A stretch of 64,000 nt of DNA, from positions 4,481,501 to 4,545,500 of the forward strand of contig NZ_CP009438.1 in the NCBI RefSeq assembly GCF_000761215.1. Reading direction: 5' to 3'. Below are positions 9,398-20,374 of this stretch, in pieces; positions within the stretch are counted from its first letter, which is position 1, and every line of letters starts with the position of its first letter. A program made the position numbers and the translations under genes. The stretch comes from Streptomyces glaucescens. Its GTDB lineage: Bacteria; Actinomycetota; Actinomycetes; Streptomycetales; Streptomycetaceae. Under the pieces are notes generated by a model, which saw nothing but the letters and a program-made list of their open reading frames with translations, ran no database searches and was not told the DNA's origin.

Positions 9398-11344
9398 GTG
9401 GAGAACCTGATTGCGCTGCTGATCGCGGCGCCCCTGCTCGGAGCGGCCGTCCTGCTGTGCGGCGGCCGGCGGCTGGACGCCGCCGGCCACTGGATCGGCA
9501 CCGTGCTGGCGTTCGTCTCCTTCGCCCTCGGCGCGGTGCTCTTCGCCGACCTGCTGGGCAAGGACGCCGAACACCGTACGCTCACCTCGCACCTGTTCAG
9601 CTGGATCCCGGTCGAGGGCTTCCAGGCGGACGTCGCCTTCCGGCTCGACCAGCTGTCGATGACGTTCGTCCTGCTGATCACCGGCGTCGGCTCCCTGATC
9701 CACCTGTACTCGATCGGGTACATGGAGCACGACGAGCGGCGCCGCCGCTTCTTCGGCTACCTGAACCTGTTCCTCGCGGCGATGCTGCTGCTCGTCCTCG
9801 CCGACAACTACCTGCTGCTGTACGTCGGCTGGGAGGGCGTCGGTCTCGCCTCCTACCTGCTGATCGGCTTCTGGCAGCACAAGCCCAGCGCCGCCACGGC
9901 CGCGAAGAAGGCCTTCCTGGTCAACCGGGTCGGCGACGTCGGCCTGTCGATCGCGATCATGCTGATGTTCACCACGTTCGGCACCTTCGCCTTCGGGCCG
10001 GTGGCGGCCGGCGTGGGCGAGACCTCCGAGGGCACCCTCACCGGCATCGGGCTGATGCTGCTGCTCGCCGCCTGCGGCAAGTCCGCGCAGGTGCCGCTCC
10101 AGTCCTGGCTCGGGGACGCGATGGAGGGCCCGACCCCGGTCTCCGCCCTCATCCACGCCGCGACCATGGTCACCGCGGGCGTCTACCTGATCGTCCGCTC
10201 CGGCGCCATCTTCAACGCGGCGCCCGACGCCCAGCTCGTCGTCACCATCGTCGGCGCGGTCACGCTGCTGTTCGGTGCGATCGTCGGTTGCGCGAAGGAC
10301 GACATCAAGAAGGCGCTGGCCGGCTCGACCATGTCGCAGATCGGCTACATGGTGCTGGCCGCCGGCCTCGGCCCGATCGGCTACGTCTTCGCGATCATGC
10401 ACCTGGTGACGCACGGCTTCTTCAAGGCCGGGCTGTTCCTCGGCGCCGGCTCGGTGATGCACGGCATGAACGACGAGGTCGACATGCGCCGCTACGGCGG
10501 CCTGCGCAAGTACATGCCCGTCACCTTCGTCACCTTCGGCCTCGGCTACCTCGCGATCATCGGCTTCCCCGGCCTGTCCGGCTTCTTCTCCAAGGACAAG
10601 ATCATCGAGGCGGCGTTCGCCAAGGGCGGCACCGAGGGCTGGATCCTCGGCGGCTGCGCCCTGCTCGGCGCCGCCATCACGGCGTACTACATGACGCGCG
10701 TGATGCTGATGACCTTCTTCGGCGAGGAGCGCTGGCGCAACGCGCCGACGCCGTCCCCGGCCGAGCCGGACGTGGAGCCCGCCGCCGAGACCCGCGGCGC
10801 CCACGCCGAGCCGCACCCGCACGAGTCGCCCAAGGTCATGACGGTCCCGATGATCCTGCTGGCCGTCGGCTCGGTCGCGGGCGGCGCGTTCTTCAGCATC
10901 GGCGACCGGTTCGTCCACTGGCTGGAGCCCGTCACCGGGCACGCGCACGGGCACCCGCCGGTCAGCGCGGCCACGGTCACCGCCGCGACGGTGGCCTGCA
11001 TGGTCATCGGCGTCGCGATCGCCTGGGCGCAGTACGGCCGCCGTCCCGTCCCGGCCGTCGCCCCGCGCGGATCCCTGCTCACCCGGGCCGCCCGCCGCGA
11101 CCTGCTCCAGGACGACTTCAACCATGTCGTCCTGGTCCGCGGCGGCGAGCACCTGACCCGGTCCCTGGTGTACGTCGACCACACCCTGGTCGACGGAGTC
11201 GTCAACGGCACGGCGGCCTCCGTCGGCGGCCTCTCCGGACGGCTGCGCCGCCTGCAGAACGGCTTCGCGCGGTCGTACGCGGTCTCGATGTTCGGCGGTG
11301 CGGCGGTCCTGGTCGCCGCGACCCTGCTGATGAGGGCGGTCTGA
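9398..11344 (+). CDS. nuoL: NADH-quinone oxidoreductase subunit L (antiporter-like)
   Basis: NuoL (648 residues) is the distal antiporter-like subunit with the long lateral helix along the membrane arm. The key Glu is in VGWEGVGLASYLLIGFW and the conserved Lys in GKSAQVPLQSWLGDAM; KDDIKKALAGSTMSQIGYM follows. A hydrophilic loop near residues 455-480 is His-rich, and the C-terminal 100 residues provide the lateral helix and anchor. The GTG start at 9398 has a weak purine-rich leader (AAGGGG upstream). Confidence 0.96.
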   Translation: MENLIALLIAAPLLGAAVLLCGGRRLDAAGHWIGTVLAFVSFALGAVLFADLLGKDAEHRTLTSHLFSWIPVEGFQADVAFRLDQLSMTFVLLITGVGSLIHLYSIGYMEHDERRRRFFGYLNLFLAAMLLLVLADNYLLLYVGWEGVGLASYLLIGFWQHKPSAATAAKKAFLVNRVGDVGLSIAIMLMFTTFGTFAFGPVAAGVGETSEGTLTGIGLMLLLAACGKSAQVPLQSWLGDAMEGPTPVSALIHAATMVTAGVYLIVRSGAIFNAAPDAQLVVTIVGAVTLLFGAIVGCAKDDIKKALAGSTMSQIGYMVLAAGLGPIGYVFAIMHLVTHGFFKAGLFLGAGSVMHGMNDEVDMRRYGGLRKYMPVTFVTFGLGYLAIIGFPGLSGFFSKDKIIEAAFAKGGTEGWILGGCALLGAAITAYYMTRVMLMTFFGEERWRNAPTPSPAEPDVEPAAETRGAHAEPHPHESPKVMTVPMILLAVGSVAGGAFFSIGDRFVHWLEPVTGHAHGHPPVSAATVTAATVACMVIGVAIAWAQYGRRPVPAVAPRGSLLTRAARRDLLQDDFNHVVLVRGGEHLTRSLVYVDHTLVDGVVNGTAASVGGLSGRLRRLQNGFARSYAVSMFGGAAVLVAATLLMRAV

Positions 11345-11349
11345 TACCG

Positions 11350-12921
11350 ATGTCCTTTCCCCTGCTGACAGCGACGGCGGTACTCCCGGCGCTCGGGGCG
11401 GTCGCCACGGCCGCCGTCCCGGCCGCGCGGCGCACCGCCGCCAAGTGGCTGGCGCTGCTGGTCTCGCTCGCCACCCTCGCCCTCGCGATCGCCGTCGTGG
11501 TCCGCTTCGACCCGGACGGCGACCGCTACCAGCTCACCGAGTCCCACTCCTGGATCGCGGACTTCGGAGTCCGCTACGAACTGGGCGTGGACGGCATCGC
11601 GGTGGCGCTGATCGCACTGACCGCCCTGCTGATCCCGTTCGTCATCCTGGCGGGCTGGCACGACGCCGACCCCCTGGAGACCGGCAGCAAGCGGTGGCGG
11701 CCCACCCAGGGCTTCTTCGCGCTGATCCTGGCCGTCGAGGCGATGGTGATCCTCTCCTTCGAGGCCACCGACGTCTTCCTCTTCTACATCTTCTTCGAAG
11801 CCATGCTGATCCCGATGTACTTCCTCATCGGCGGCTTCGGGGACCGGGCCCACGAGCACGGCGAGAAGGTGGCGGCCACCCAGCGGTCGTACGCGGCGGT
11901 GAAGTTCCTGCTCTACAACCTGGCCGGCGGTCTCATCATGCTGGCCGCGGTGATCGGGCTGTACGTGGTCGCCGGGAACTTCTCGCTCACCCAGATCGCC
12001 GAGGCCCGTGCGAACGGCACGCTCGACATGGCGACGAACACCGAGCGCTGGCTGTTCCTCGGCTTCTTCTTCGCCTTCGCGGTGAAGGCGCCGCTGTGGC
12101 CGCTGCACACCTGGCTGCCCAACGCCATGCAGGAGTCGACCGCCCCGGTCGCCGTCCTCATCACCGCGGTCGTCGACAAGGTCGGCACCTTCGCCATGCT
12201 CCGCTTCTGCCTCCAGCTCTTCCCGGAGGCCAGCACGTGGGCGACGCCCGCGATCCTCGTCCTCGCCCTGATCAGCATCATCTACGGGGCGCTGCTCGCG
12301 GTCGGCCAGCGCGACATCAAACGGCTGGTGGCCTACGCGTCGATCTCGCACTTCGGCTTCATCATCATGGGCATCTTCGCGATGACCAGCCAGGGCCAGT
12401 CCGGCGCCACCCTCTACATGGTCAACCACGGGATCTCGACGGCCGCGCTGATGCTGGTGGCCGGCTTCCTGATCTCCCGGCGCGGCTCGCGGCTCATCGC
12501 CGACTACGGCGGTGTGCAGAAGGTCGCCCCGGTGCTCGCCGGCACCTTCCTGATCGGCGGCCTCGCGACGCTGTCGCTGCCCGGACTCGCCCCGTTCGTC
12601 AGCGAGTTCCTGGTCCTGGTCGGCACCTTCGCGCGCTATCCGGTGATCGGCGTCATCGCCACCTTCGGCATCGTGCTCGCCGCGCTGTACACCCTCGTCC
12701 TCTACCAGCGGACGATGACGGGCCCGGTGAAGCAGGAGGTCTCCGCGATGCCCGATCTCCGGGTGCGTGAGCTGGTGGTCGTCGCCCCGCTGATCGCGCT
12801 GCTGATCGTGCTGGGCGTCTACCCGAAGCCGGTCACGGACATCGTCAACCCGGCGGTCGAGCAGACCATGTCGGACGTTCAGAAGAAGGACCCCCAGCCC
12901 GAGGTGGAGGCGGCCAAGTGA
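11350..12921 (+). CDS. nuoM: NADH-quinone oxidoreductase subunit M (antiporter-like)
   Basis: NuoM (523 residues) is the middle proton-pumping antiporter-like subunit with 13-14 hydrophobic segments. The conserved Glu is in FIFFEAMLIPMYFLIGGFG and the pumping Lys in FAVKAPLWPLHTWLPNAM; RDIKRLVAYASISHFGFI marks the second half. The ATG lies five bases after the nuoL stop. Its stop is embedded in the nuoN start (GTGA). Confidence 0.96.
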   Translation: MSFPLLTATAVLPALGAVATAAVPAARRTAAKWLALLVSLATLALAIAVVVRFDPDGDRYQLTESHSWIADFGVRYELGVDGIAVALIALTALLIPFVILAGWHDADPLETGSKRWRPTQGFFALILAVEAMVILSFEATDVFLFYIFFEAMLIPMYFLIGGFGDRAHEHGEKVAATQRSYAAVKFLLYNLAGGLIMLAAVIGLYVVAGNFSLTQIAEARANGTLDMATNTERWLFLGFFFAFAVKAPLWPLHTWLPNAMQESTAPVAVLITAVVDKVGTFAMLRFCLQLFPEASTWATPAILVLALISIIYGALLAVGQRDIKRLVAYASISHFGFIIMGIFAMTSQGQSGATLYMVNHGISTAALMLVAGFLISRRGSRLIADYGGVQKVAPVLAGTFLIGGLATLSLPGLAPFVSEFLVLVGTFARYPVIGVIATFGIVLAALYTLVLYQRTMTGPVKQEVSAMPDLRVRELVVVAPLIALLIVLGVYPKPVTDIVNPAVEQTMSDVQKKDPQPEVEAAK

Positions 12922-14576
12922 GCGCATCAGCCGTCCACAGCCTGTGGACAACGGCGGCCACGGCGGCCGATCCGATCTCGAAGATCGACGCACCGAAGAT
13001 CGAGTACGGGCAGCTCGCGCCCACGCTGATCATCGTCGGCGCCGCGATCGCCGGCGTGCTCGTCGAGGCGTTCGTGCCGCGCAGGTCCCGCTACTACGCG
13101 CAGATGTTCGTCGCCGTCGTCGGTCTCGCCGCCGCCTTCGCCGCGGTCGTCGCGCTCGCCGCCGACGGATACGGCACCACCAAGGCGCGGATCGCGGCGA
13201 TGGGCGCGATCGCGGTCGACGGTCCGGCCCTCTTCCTCCAGGGCACCATTCTGCTGGCCGCACTGGTCAGCCTGTTCACCTTCGCCGAGCGGCGCCTGGA
13301 CCCGGCGGCGCACGGCAACCGGGTCGACTCCTTCGCCGCGCAGGCCGCCTCGGTGCCCGGCAGCGACAGCGAGAAGGCCGCGGTGAAGGCCGGGTTCACC
13401 ACCACCGAGGTGTTCCCGCTGCTGCTGTTCGCGGTCAGCGGCATGCTGCTCTTCCCGGCGGCCAACGACCTGCTGACGCTGTTCGTGGCCCTGGAGGTCT
13501 TCTCCCTCCCGCTGTACCTGCTGTGCGCGCTGGCCCGCCGCAAGCGGCTGATGTCGCAGGAGGCCGCGGTGAAGTACTTCCTGCTCGGCGCGTTCGCCTC
13601 CGCCTTCACCCTGTTCGGCATCGCCCTGCTGTACGGCTACGCGGGCTCCATGTCGTACGGCACGATCGCGCGGGTCGTCGACGGCACCGTCACCGACGTC
13701 ACCCCGGCCCTCGCGAACACCATGGGCAACGACGCGCTGCTGCTCACCGGCGCCGCGCTGATCGTGATGGGCCTGCTGTTCAAGGTGGGTGCCGTGCCGT
13801 TCCACATGTGGACCCCGGACGTGTACCAGGGCGCCCCGACCCCGGTGACCGGCTTCATGGCGGCGGCGACCAAGGTGGCCGCGTTCGGCGCGCTGCTGCG
13901 CATCCTCTACGTCGTCCTGCCCGGCCTCCGCTGGGACTGGCGGCCGGTGATGTGGGGCGTGGCGATCGTCACCATGCTGGGCGGCGCGATCGTCGCGATC
14001 ACCCAGACCGACATCAAGCGGCTGCTGGCGTACTCGTCGATCGCGCACGCCGGGTTCATCCTCGCGGGTGTCATCGCCACCACCCCGGACGGCGTCTCCT
14101 CCGTCCTGTTCTACCTGGCCGCGTACTCGTTCGTGACGATCGGCGCGTTCGCGGTCGTCACCCTGGTGAGGGACGCGGGCGGCGAGGCCACCCACCTGTC
14201 CGAGTGGGCCGGGCTGGGACGCAGGTCCCCGCTGGTCGCGGCCGTCTTCGCGGTGTTCCTGCTGGCCTTCGCGGGCATCCCGCTCACCTCCGGGTTCGCG
14301 GGCAAGTTCGCCGTGTTCAAGGCGGCGGCGGAGGGTGGCGCGGCCCCGCTGGTGGTGGTCGGTGTGATCTCCTCGGCGATCGCGGCGTTCTTCTACATCC
14401 GGGTGATCGTGCTGATGTTCTTCAGCGAACCCCGGCCCGAGGGCCCGACGGTCGCCGTGCCGTCCCCGCTGACCATCACGGCGATCACGGCGGGCGTGGC
14501 GGTGACGCTGGTGCTCGGTGTGGCGCCGCAGTACTTCCTGGACCTGGCGGGGCAGGCGGGGGTCTTCGTGCGCTGA
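12918..14576 (+). CDS. nuoN: NADH-quinone oxidoreductase subunit N (antiporter-like)
   Basis: NuoN (552 residues) is the proximal antiporter-like subunit. The conserved Glu is in FVALEVFSLPLYLLCAL, and LLFKVGAVPFHMWTPDVYQG carries the conserved Lys. TDIKRLLAYSSIAHAGFIL follows. The GTG start overlaps the nuoM stop. The early codons encode VHSLWTT and contain a perfect palindrome that includes a DnaA-box sequence (see separate entry). This is the last gene of the first nuo operon; a strong hairpin follows 20 bases after the stop. Confidence 0.96.
   Translation: MSASAVHSLWTTAATAADPISKIDAPKIEYGQLAPTLIIVGAAIAGVLVEAFVPRRSRYYAQMFVAVVGLAAAFAAVVALAADGYGTTKARIAAMGAIAVDGPALFLQGTILLAALVSLFTFAERRLDPAAHGNRVDSFAAQAASVPGSDSEKAAVKAGFTTTEVFPLLLFAVSGMLLFPAANDLLTLFVALEVFSLPLYLLCALARRKRLMSQEAAVKYFLLGAFASAFTLFGIALLYGYAGSMSYGTIARVVDGTVTDVTPALANTMGNDALLLTGAALIVMGLLFKVGAVPFHMWTPDVYQGAPTPVTGFMAAATKVAAFGALLRILYVVLPGLRWDWRPVMWGVAIVTMLGGAIVAITQTDIKRLLAYSSIAHAGFILAGVIATTPDGVSSVLFYLAAYSFVTIGAFAVVTLVRDAGGEATHLSEWAGLGRRSPLVAAVFAVFLLAFAGIPLTSGFAGKFAVFKAAAEGGAAPLVVVGVISSAIAAFFYIRVIVLMFFSEPRPEGPTVAVPSPLTITAITAGVAVTLVLGVAPQYFLDLAGQAGVFVR
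12943..12951 (-). promoter_or_regulatory. DnaA-box-like sequence within 17-bp palindrome in nuoN start region
   Basis: The minus strand reads TTGTCCACA, the known Streptomyces DnaA-box consensus. It sits in a perfect palindrome GTCCACAG-C-CTGTGGAC at 12933-12949, inside nuoN codons 6-11. A second identical box occurs at 15368-15376. The sequence match is direct; any DnaA binding is inferred. Confidence 0.4.
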
Positions 14577-14596
14577 CCCGGCCTGCCGCGACGACG

Positions 14597-14632
14597 GCTG
14601 CCCGGCACCTCCGTCAGGGAGTGCCGGGCAGC
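14597..14632. terminator. Bidirectional terminator hairpin after nuoN
   Basis: A perfect 12-bp stem (GCTGCCCGGCAC / GTGCCGGGCAGC) encloses a 12-base loop. It stands between nuoN (plus strand, ends 14576) and the converging Uma2 gene (minus strand, ends 14647), so it can serve both. There is no T-run, as is usual in Streptomyces. Confidence 0.85.
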
Positions 14633-14646
14633 GGCGTGCGCGGGTC

Positions 14647-15249
14647 CTACTGGACCTTGTCCCGCCGGACCTTGATCCGGGTGAGGTCCAGGTCCGCGGG
14701 GAACGGAACGTCGACCTTCAGCCGCTCGCGGAAGATCCCGGTGCTGGTGTAGGCGCCCGTGGTGGGCTCCAGCTCGAAGACGTGCACCGCGGCGCGCCCC
14801 TGCTCGCCCTCGACCCGCCAGTAGTGGGGAATGCCGGCCCGGGCGTACTTCAGCGGCTTGGTCTCACGGTCGCGGGAGACGGAGTCCTCGGAGACGACCT
14901 CGATGGCCAGGACCACGGCGTCCGCCGGGAACCGCGTCTGACCGGGGTCCTCCACCACTTCCTCGCGTACGACGACCACGTCCGGCTCGGGGCGGTTCTG
15001 ACGGTCGAGGTCGATGGTGAACTCGCGGATGACTTCGAACTCCGCCGGCGCCAGCGATTGCAGCTGCCATTCGAAGAAGCTCACCGCGCGTGAGTGGAAC
15101 AGGGTGCGCGGACTCACGAAGACAAGGCTCCCGTCGATCAGTTCCGTGTGCGGAGGCAGATTCGGGAGGCGGTCCAGGTCGTCGGCGGTCCAGCCGCCTT
15201 CCGGCGGGGTCGGCCAGCTGGGCGTGGACGCCTTCGGTGCGACGCTCAT
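14647..15249 (-). CDS. Uma2 family (DUF820) putative endonuclease-fold protein
   Basis: This 200-residue protein belongs to the Uma2/DUF820 group, abundant in Streptomyces and cyanobacteria and built on a PD-(D/E)XK nuclease-like fold; its physiological role is unknown. Visible family features are the opening WTADDLDRLPNL..TELIDGSLVFVSP, the RPEPDVVVV stretch with the conserved Asp, and VLAIEVVSEDS with the Glu, then KPLKYARAGIPHYWRVE. The start at 15249 is chosen for the GGGAG six bases upstream; an in-frame ATG at 15261 is the alternative. It is transcribed toward nuoN and away from recQ. Confidence 0.85.
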   Translation of the reverse strand: MSVAPKASTPSWPTPPEGGWTADDLDRLPNLPPHTELIDGSLVFVSPRTLFHSRAVSFFEWQLQSLAPAEFEVIREFTIDLDRQNRPEPDVVVVREEVVEDPGQTRFPADAVVLAIEVVSEDSVSRDRETKPLKYARAGIPHYWRVEGEQGRAAVHVFELEPTTGAYTSTGIFRERLKVDVPFPADLDLTRIKVRRDKVQ

Positions 15250-15367
15250 CAGTGCTCCCATGGGACGGAGTCTCGCCGGTGCGTTCAGACTATCCGCCGG
15301 GAACGAGCGGGTCTCCCGCGAACGTGTGAGCGACGGATCGTGTCCTTGACGGGCCGCGGGCGGGGCC

Positions 15368-15376
15368 TGTGGACAA
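15368..15376 (-). promoter_or_regulatory. DnaA-box-like sequence upstream of recQ
   Basis: The minus strand reads TTGTCCACA exactly, the Streptomyces DnaA-box consensus, 72 bases before the recQ start and in the intergenic region shared with the divergent Uma2 gene. A single box is not an origin; it could be a regulatory site or chance. Confidence 0.4.
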
Positions 15377-15448
15377 CTCCGGGGGCTGTCGGTGCGGACC
15401 CCTATCGTGGAGGCAGTGGTCGAGGGACGACGTACGGGGGGCACGACG

Positions 15449-17482
<2,034 letters not shown>

Positions 17483-17636
17483 GAGGCGTCCCGCCGATCA
17501 TGCGGGCGCCCGGCGCCCGGCGCTCCGCGCCCGGCACCGCGCCGCCCCACGCCGTCGTCCCCCGGACGTCGGCGGCGGCCCCGCGCGGGCGCGGGACCGC
17601 GGGTGCCGGCGCGGACCGGCGCGGGAGTGCGGGGAC

Positions 17637-18575
17637 TCAGCTCAGTGCCGTCAGCCCGGGCGCGAAGGTGATCAGCAGCGGCAGCAGCGGGACCAGCGCC
17701 GCCACCGTCGTCGTCAGGGCCCGGTGGCGGCGGCCCAGCCGGGGCGGCGGCTCCAGCAGCCGGTCGACGCGCTCGCCGAGCAGCCGGTGGCTGGAGGAGC
17801 AGGACAGCACCCCCCGGTGCTGGTTCAGCTCGATCAGGGCGAGCGCGGTGGTGAGGTGACCGCAGCGCCGGGATGCCGTGTCGTCGGCGGCCAGCTCGAC
17901 CAGCCGGTGGGTCTGCTCACAGAAGTGGGCGAACAACGGGACACGGGGAAAGCCGGTGGCCAGTGCGGTCGACAGGTGCAGCAGCCAGTCGTGGCGGGCC
18001 CGGGCGTGACCGCGCTCATGGGTGAGGACCGCGTCGAGCTGGTGGTCGGTGAGCCGGTGCAGGGCGCCGGTCGTGACGACGAGCTGCGCCGGGTGGCCCG
18101 GCAGCCACCAGGCGTCCGGGTACTCGTCCTCCAGGACCAGCAGCGGCCCCCGCCCGGCCGGCAGCCCGGCGGGCAGGTCGGGGGCGCGCTCGCGCAGGTG
18201 GGCGCGGGCCTGGCCGCGCCGCCGGCGGGCCTCGGCCAGTTCCCGGGCGAGCATCGCGGTGGTCCAGGCGGCCCCACAGGCCAGCAGCAGGGTGAGCGCG
18301 GCGGCCCAGGGCGGCGCGGCGGACAGGTCGTAGGCGGCGGTGACGGCGGGCGGGGCCGGTGCGAACACCTGGTCGCGGACGGTCTGGAAGACGGCCGCCG
18401 CACCGAGTGTCAGCGCGGTCAGGCAGCACAGCAGGACGGTGGCCACCAGGCACTGCCACACCCACAGCGCCACCACCGGCTCGCGTTCGGGCCAGGCGGC
18501 GCGGGTCAGCGCGCGGGGGACCGGCACGGCGGCCGTCAGGGCGAGGACGCTCAGCAGGAGCAGGCAGACGGTCAT
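17637..18575 (-). CDS. M56-family (BlaR1-like) integral membrane metallopeptidase
   Basis: This 312-residue protein has hydrophobic helices near residues 1-20, 36-62 and 89-110, then a zinc-peptidase block LDAVLTHERGHARARHDWLLH with HExxH as HERGH (186-190), a downstream ELAADDTA that would give the third zinc ligand, and a final helix. This matches Streptomyces M56 peptidases related to BlaR1/MecR1 but without a penicillin-binding sensor domain. These genes normally sit beside a BlaI-type repressor; none is visible here. The 271 bases before the next gene (18576-18846) hold no recognisable gene. Confidence 0.85.
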   Translation of the reverse strand: MTVCLLLLSVLALTAAVPVPRALTRAAWPEREPVVALWVWQCLVATVLLCCLTALTLGAAAVFQTVRDQVFAPAPPAVTAAYDLSAAPPWAAALTLLLACGAAWTTAMLARELAEARRRRGQARAHLRERAPDLPAGLPAGRGPLLVLEDEYPDAWWLPGHPAQLVVTTGALHRLTDHQLDAVLTHERGHARARHDWLLHLSTALATGFPRVPLFAHFCEQTHRLVELAADDTASRRCGHLTTALALIELNQHRGVLSCSSSHRLLGERVDRLLEPPPRLGRRHRALTTTVAALVPLLPLLITFAPGLTALS

Positions 18576-18846
18576 GCCAGGGGCTCCGGATCTGGAGTGA
18601 GGGTCGGCTTCGGGCGGTGCGGGTGCGGCGGCGCGGGCGCACGCCGTCCGCGTCCCGCGCCGGCGTCGCGCACTGCGCCCGCCGCCAGTATGACGGCGGG
18701 CGGGGCCCGGAGTCAGTGCCCGGACCGACGCGTTACCGGAAGCCGACCCTCCAGACCAACCGGCCCGCCGGGTACGGCGGTTCGGGCGGGCAGCCGTAGC
18801 CGCAGCCGTCCGGGCCGGGTCGGACGACCGGGGCCGGTCGGGCCGG

Positions 18847-20058
18847 TCAGGCCGGAACGATCGTCCCCGTGACCTCGCCCAGCCCCACCCTGGCCCCGCC
18901 CGGACCCGGTGCCCAGGCCGTCAGGGTGACCGTGTCGCCGTCCTCCAGGAAGGTGCGCTTGCCGTCGGGCAGGTCGAGCGGGTCGCGGCCGTTCCAGGTC
19001 AGCTCCAGCAGGGAGCCGCGCTGGCCGGGCTCGGGCCCGCTGACCGTGCCGGAGCCGTACAGGTCGCCGGTGCGCAGGGAGGCGCCGTTGACGGTCATGT
19101 GGGCGAGCTGCTGGGCCGCGGTCCAGTACATGGTGGAGAAGGGCGGCTCGGAGACCACGTGGCCGTTGACGGCGACGGAGATGCGCAGGTCGTAGCCGCC
19201 GGGCTCCTCGTCGGCGTCGTCCAGGTAGGGCAGCAGCGGGTGGGTGCGCTCCGGCGGCGCCACCCGGGCGTCCTCCAGGGCGTCCAGCGGGGTGATCCAG
19301 GCGGACACGGAGGTGGCGAAGGACTTGCCGAGGAAGGGGCCGAGCGGCACGTACTCCCAGGCCTGGACGTCTCGCGCCGACCAGTCGTTGAGCAGGCACA
19401 GCCCGAAGACGTGCTCCCGGAAGTCGCCCAGCGCCACCGGGTGGCCCATCCGCGAGGGGACGCCGACGACGAAGCCGACCTCCGCCTCGATGTCCAGGCG
19501 GACGGACGGCCCGAAGACCGGCGCGGGGTCGGCGGGCGCCTTGCGCTGGCCCGCGGGTCGGACGATCTCGGTGCCGGAGACGACGACCGTGCCGGAGCGG
19601 CCGTGGTAGCCGATCGGCAGGTGCTTCCAGTTGGGGGTGAGCGAGTCCGGGGCGTCCGGGCGGAACATCCGGCCGACGTTGCGGGCGTGGTTCTCCGACG
19701 CGTAGAAGTCGACGTAGTCGGCGACCTCGAAGGGCAGGTGCAGGGTCACCGACGACAGGGGGTGCATCAGCGGGGCCACGGTCTCGCGGTGGGAGGGCAC
19801 GGTCACCCAGGCGGTGAGCGCGCGCCGGACGTCCGACCAGGCGGTGCGGCCGGCCGCGAGCAGCGGGCCCAGGGTGGGCCTTGCGAGCAGCGAGGCGTAC
19901 GGGGAACCGAGCGCCACGGCCGCCGCGCCGGCGTCGAGCACGTGGTCGCCGAGCCGGACCCCGACGGTCCGCTGCTCGGAACCGGCGGGCGAGAACACGC
20001 CGTACGGAAGGTTGTGCGGACCGAAGGGGTCGCCCTCGGGGACATCGAAGGGGGGCAT
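18847..20058 (-). CDS. fahA: Fumarylacetoacetase
   Basis: The 403-residue protein hydrolyses fumarylacetoacetate to fumarate and acetoacetate, the last step of tyrosine/homogentisate catabolism. Family features: N-terminal small domain with FGPHNLPYGVFS, then DFYASENHARNVGRMFR, WKHLPIGYHGR, IEAEVGFVVG (metal-binding Glu residues), LLNDWSARDVQAWEYVPLGPFLGKSF and PPFSTMYWTAAQQLAHMTVNGA. The ATG at 20058 has GAGG nine bases upstream; the GTG at 20073 would add five residues but has no ribosome-binding site. It stands alone, divergent from the HAD hydrolase gene; no other homogentisate gene is in the window. Confidence 0.95.
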   Translation of the reverse strand: MPPFDVPEGDPFGPHNLPYGVFSPAGSEQRTVGVRLGDHVLDAGAAAVALGSPYASLLARPTLGPLLAAGRTAWSDVRRALTAWVTVPSHRETVAPLMHPLSSVTLHLPFEVADYVDFYASENHARNVGRMFRPDAPDSLTPNWKHLPIGYHGRSGTVVVSGTEIVRPAGQRKAPADPAPVFGPSVRLDIEAEVGFVVGVPSRMGHPVALGDFREHVFGLCLLNDWSARDVQAWEYVPLGPFLGKSFATSVSAWITPLDALEDARVAPPERTHPLLPYLDDADEEPGGYDLRISVAVNGHVVSEPPFSTMYWTAAQQLAHMTVNGASLRTGDLYGSGTVSGPEPGQRGSLLELTWNGRDPLDLPDGKRTFLEDGDTVTLTAWAPGPGGARVGLGEVTGTIVPA

Positions 20059-20125
20059 GGGGTACTGCCTCACTTTCGTACGTGCGGTCCATGCGGTCGC
20101 GCCAACGTTACGGCGGTGATCCCGG

Positions 20126-20142
20126 TTTGGGCAGTGCCCAAA
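20126..20142. promoter_or_regulatory. Palindrome TTTGGGCA-G-TGCCCAAA upstream of fahA
   Basis: A perfect 8-bp inverted repeat with one central base, 68 bases upstream of the fahA start, in the 316-base divergent intergenic region fahA/HAD (20059-20374). It has the size and symmetry of an operator for a dimeric regulator. The rest of that interval shows no gene. Confidence 0.5.
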
Positions 20143-20374
20143 ATGCCGTGGATGCCCTCGGATGTCCTGCGCCGCCCGCTGCCGGGCCGGGAACCGGCGA
20201 GTCGGCTCGGCCGGGCCGGCCGGCTCGCCGGTGTCCTCCGGGCGATGTCCTCACGGGTGCCGGCGCCGGGGTTCGCCCCGGCCCGTCACGGGGTCCCTCC
20301 GAGGGGCGAAATCCGGATGGCGAGAAGGGAGTTGAGGGCGAGCGGAGCGGGCGCGCGATCCGTATTCTCTGATC

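Noticed and set aside
12933..12951. Replication origin
   Set aside because: oriC needs many clustered DnaA boxes near dnaA/dnaN; only two isolated boxes were seen, 2.4 kb apart.
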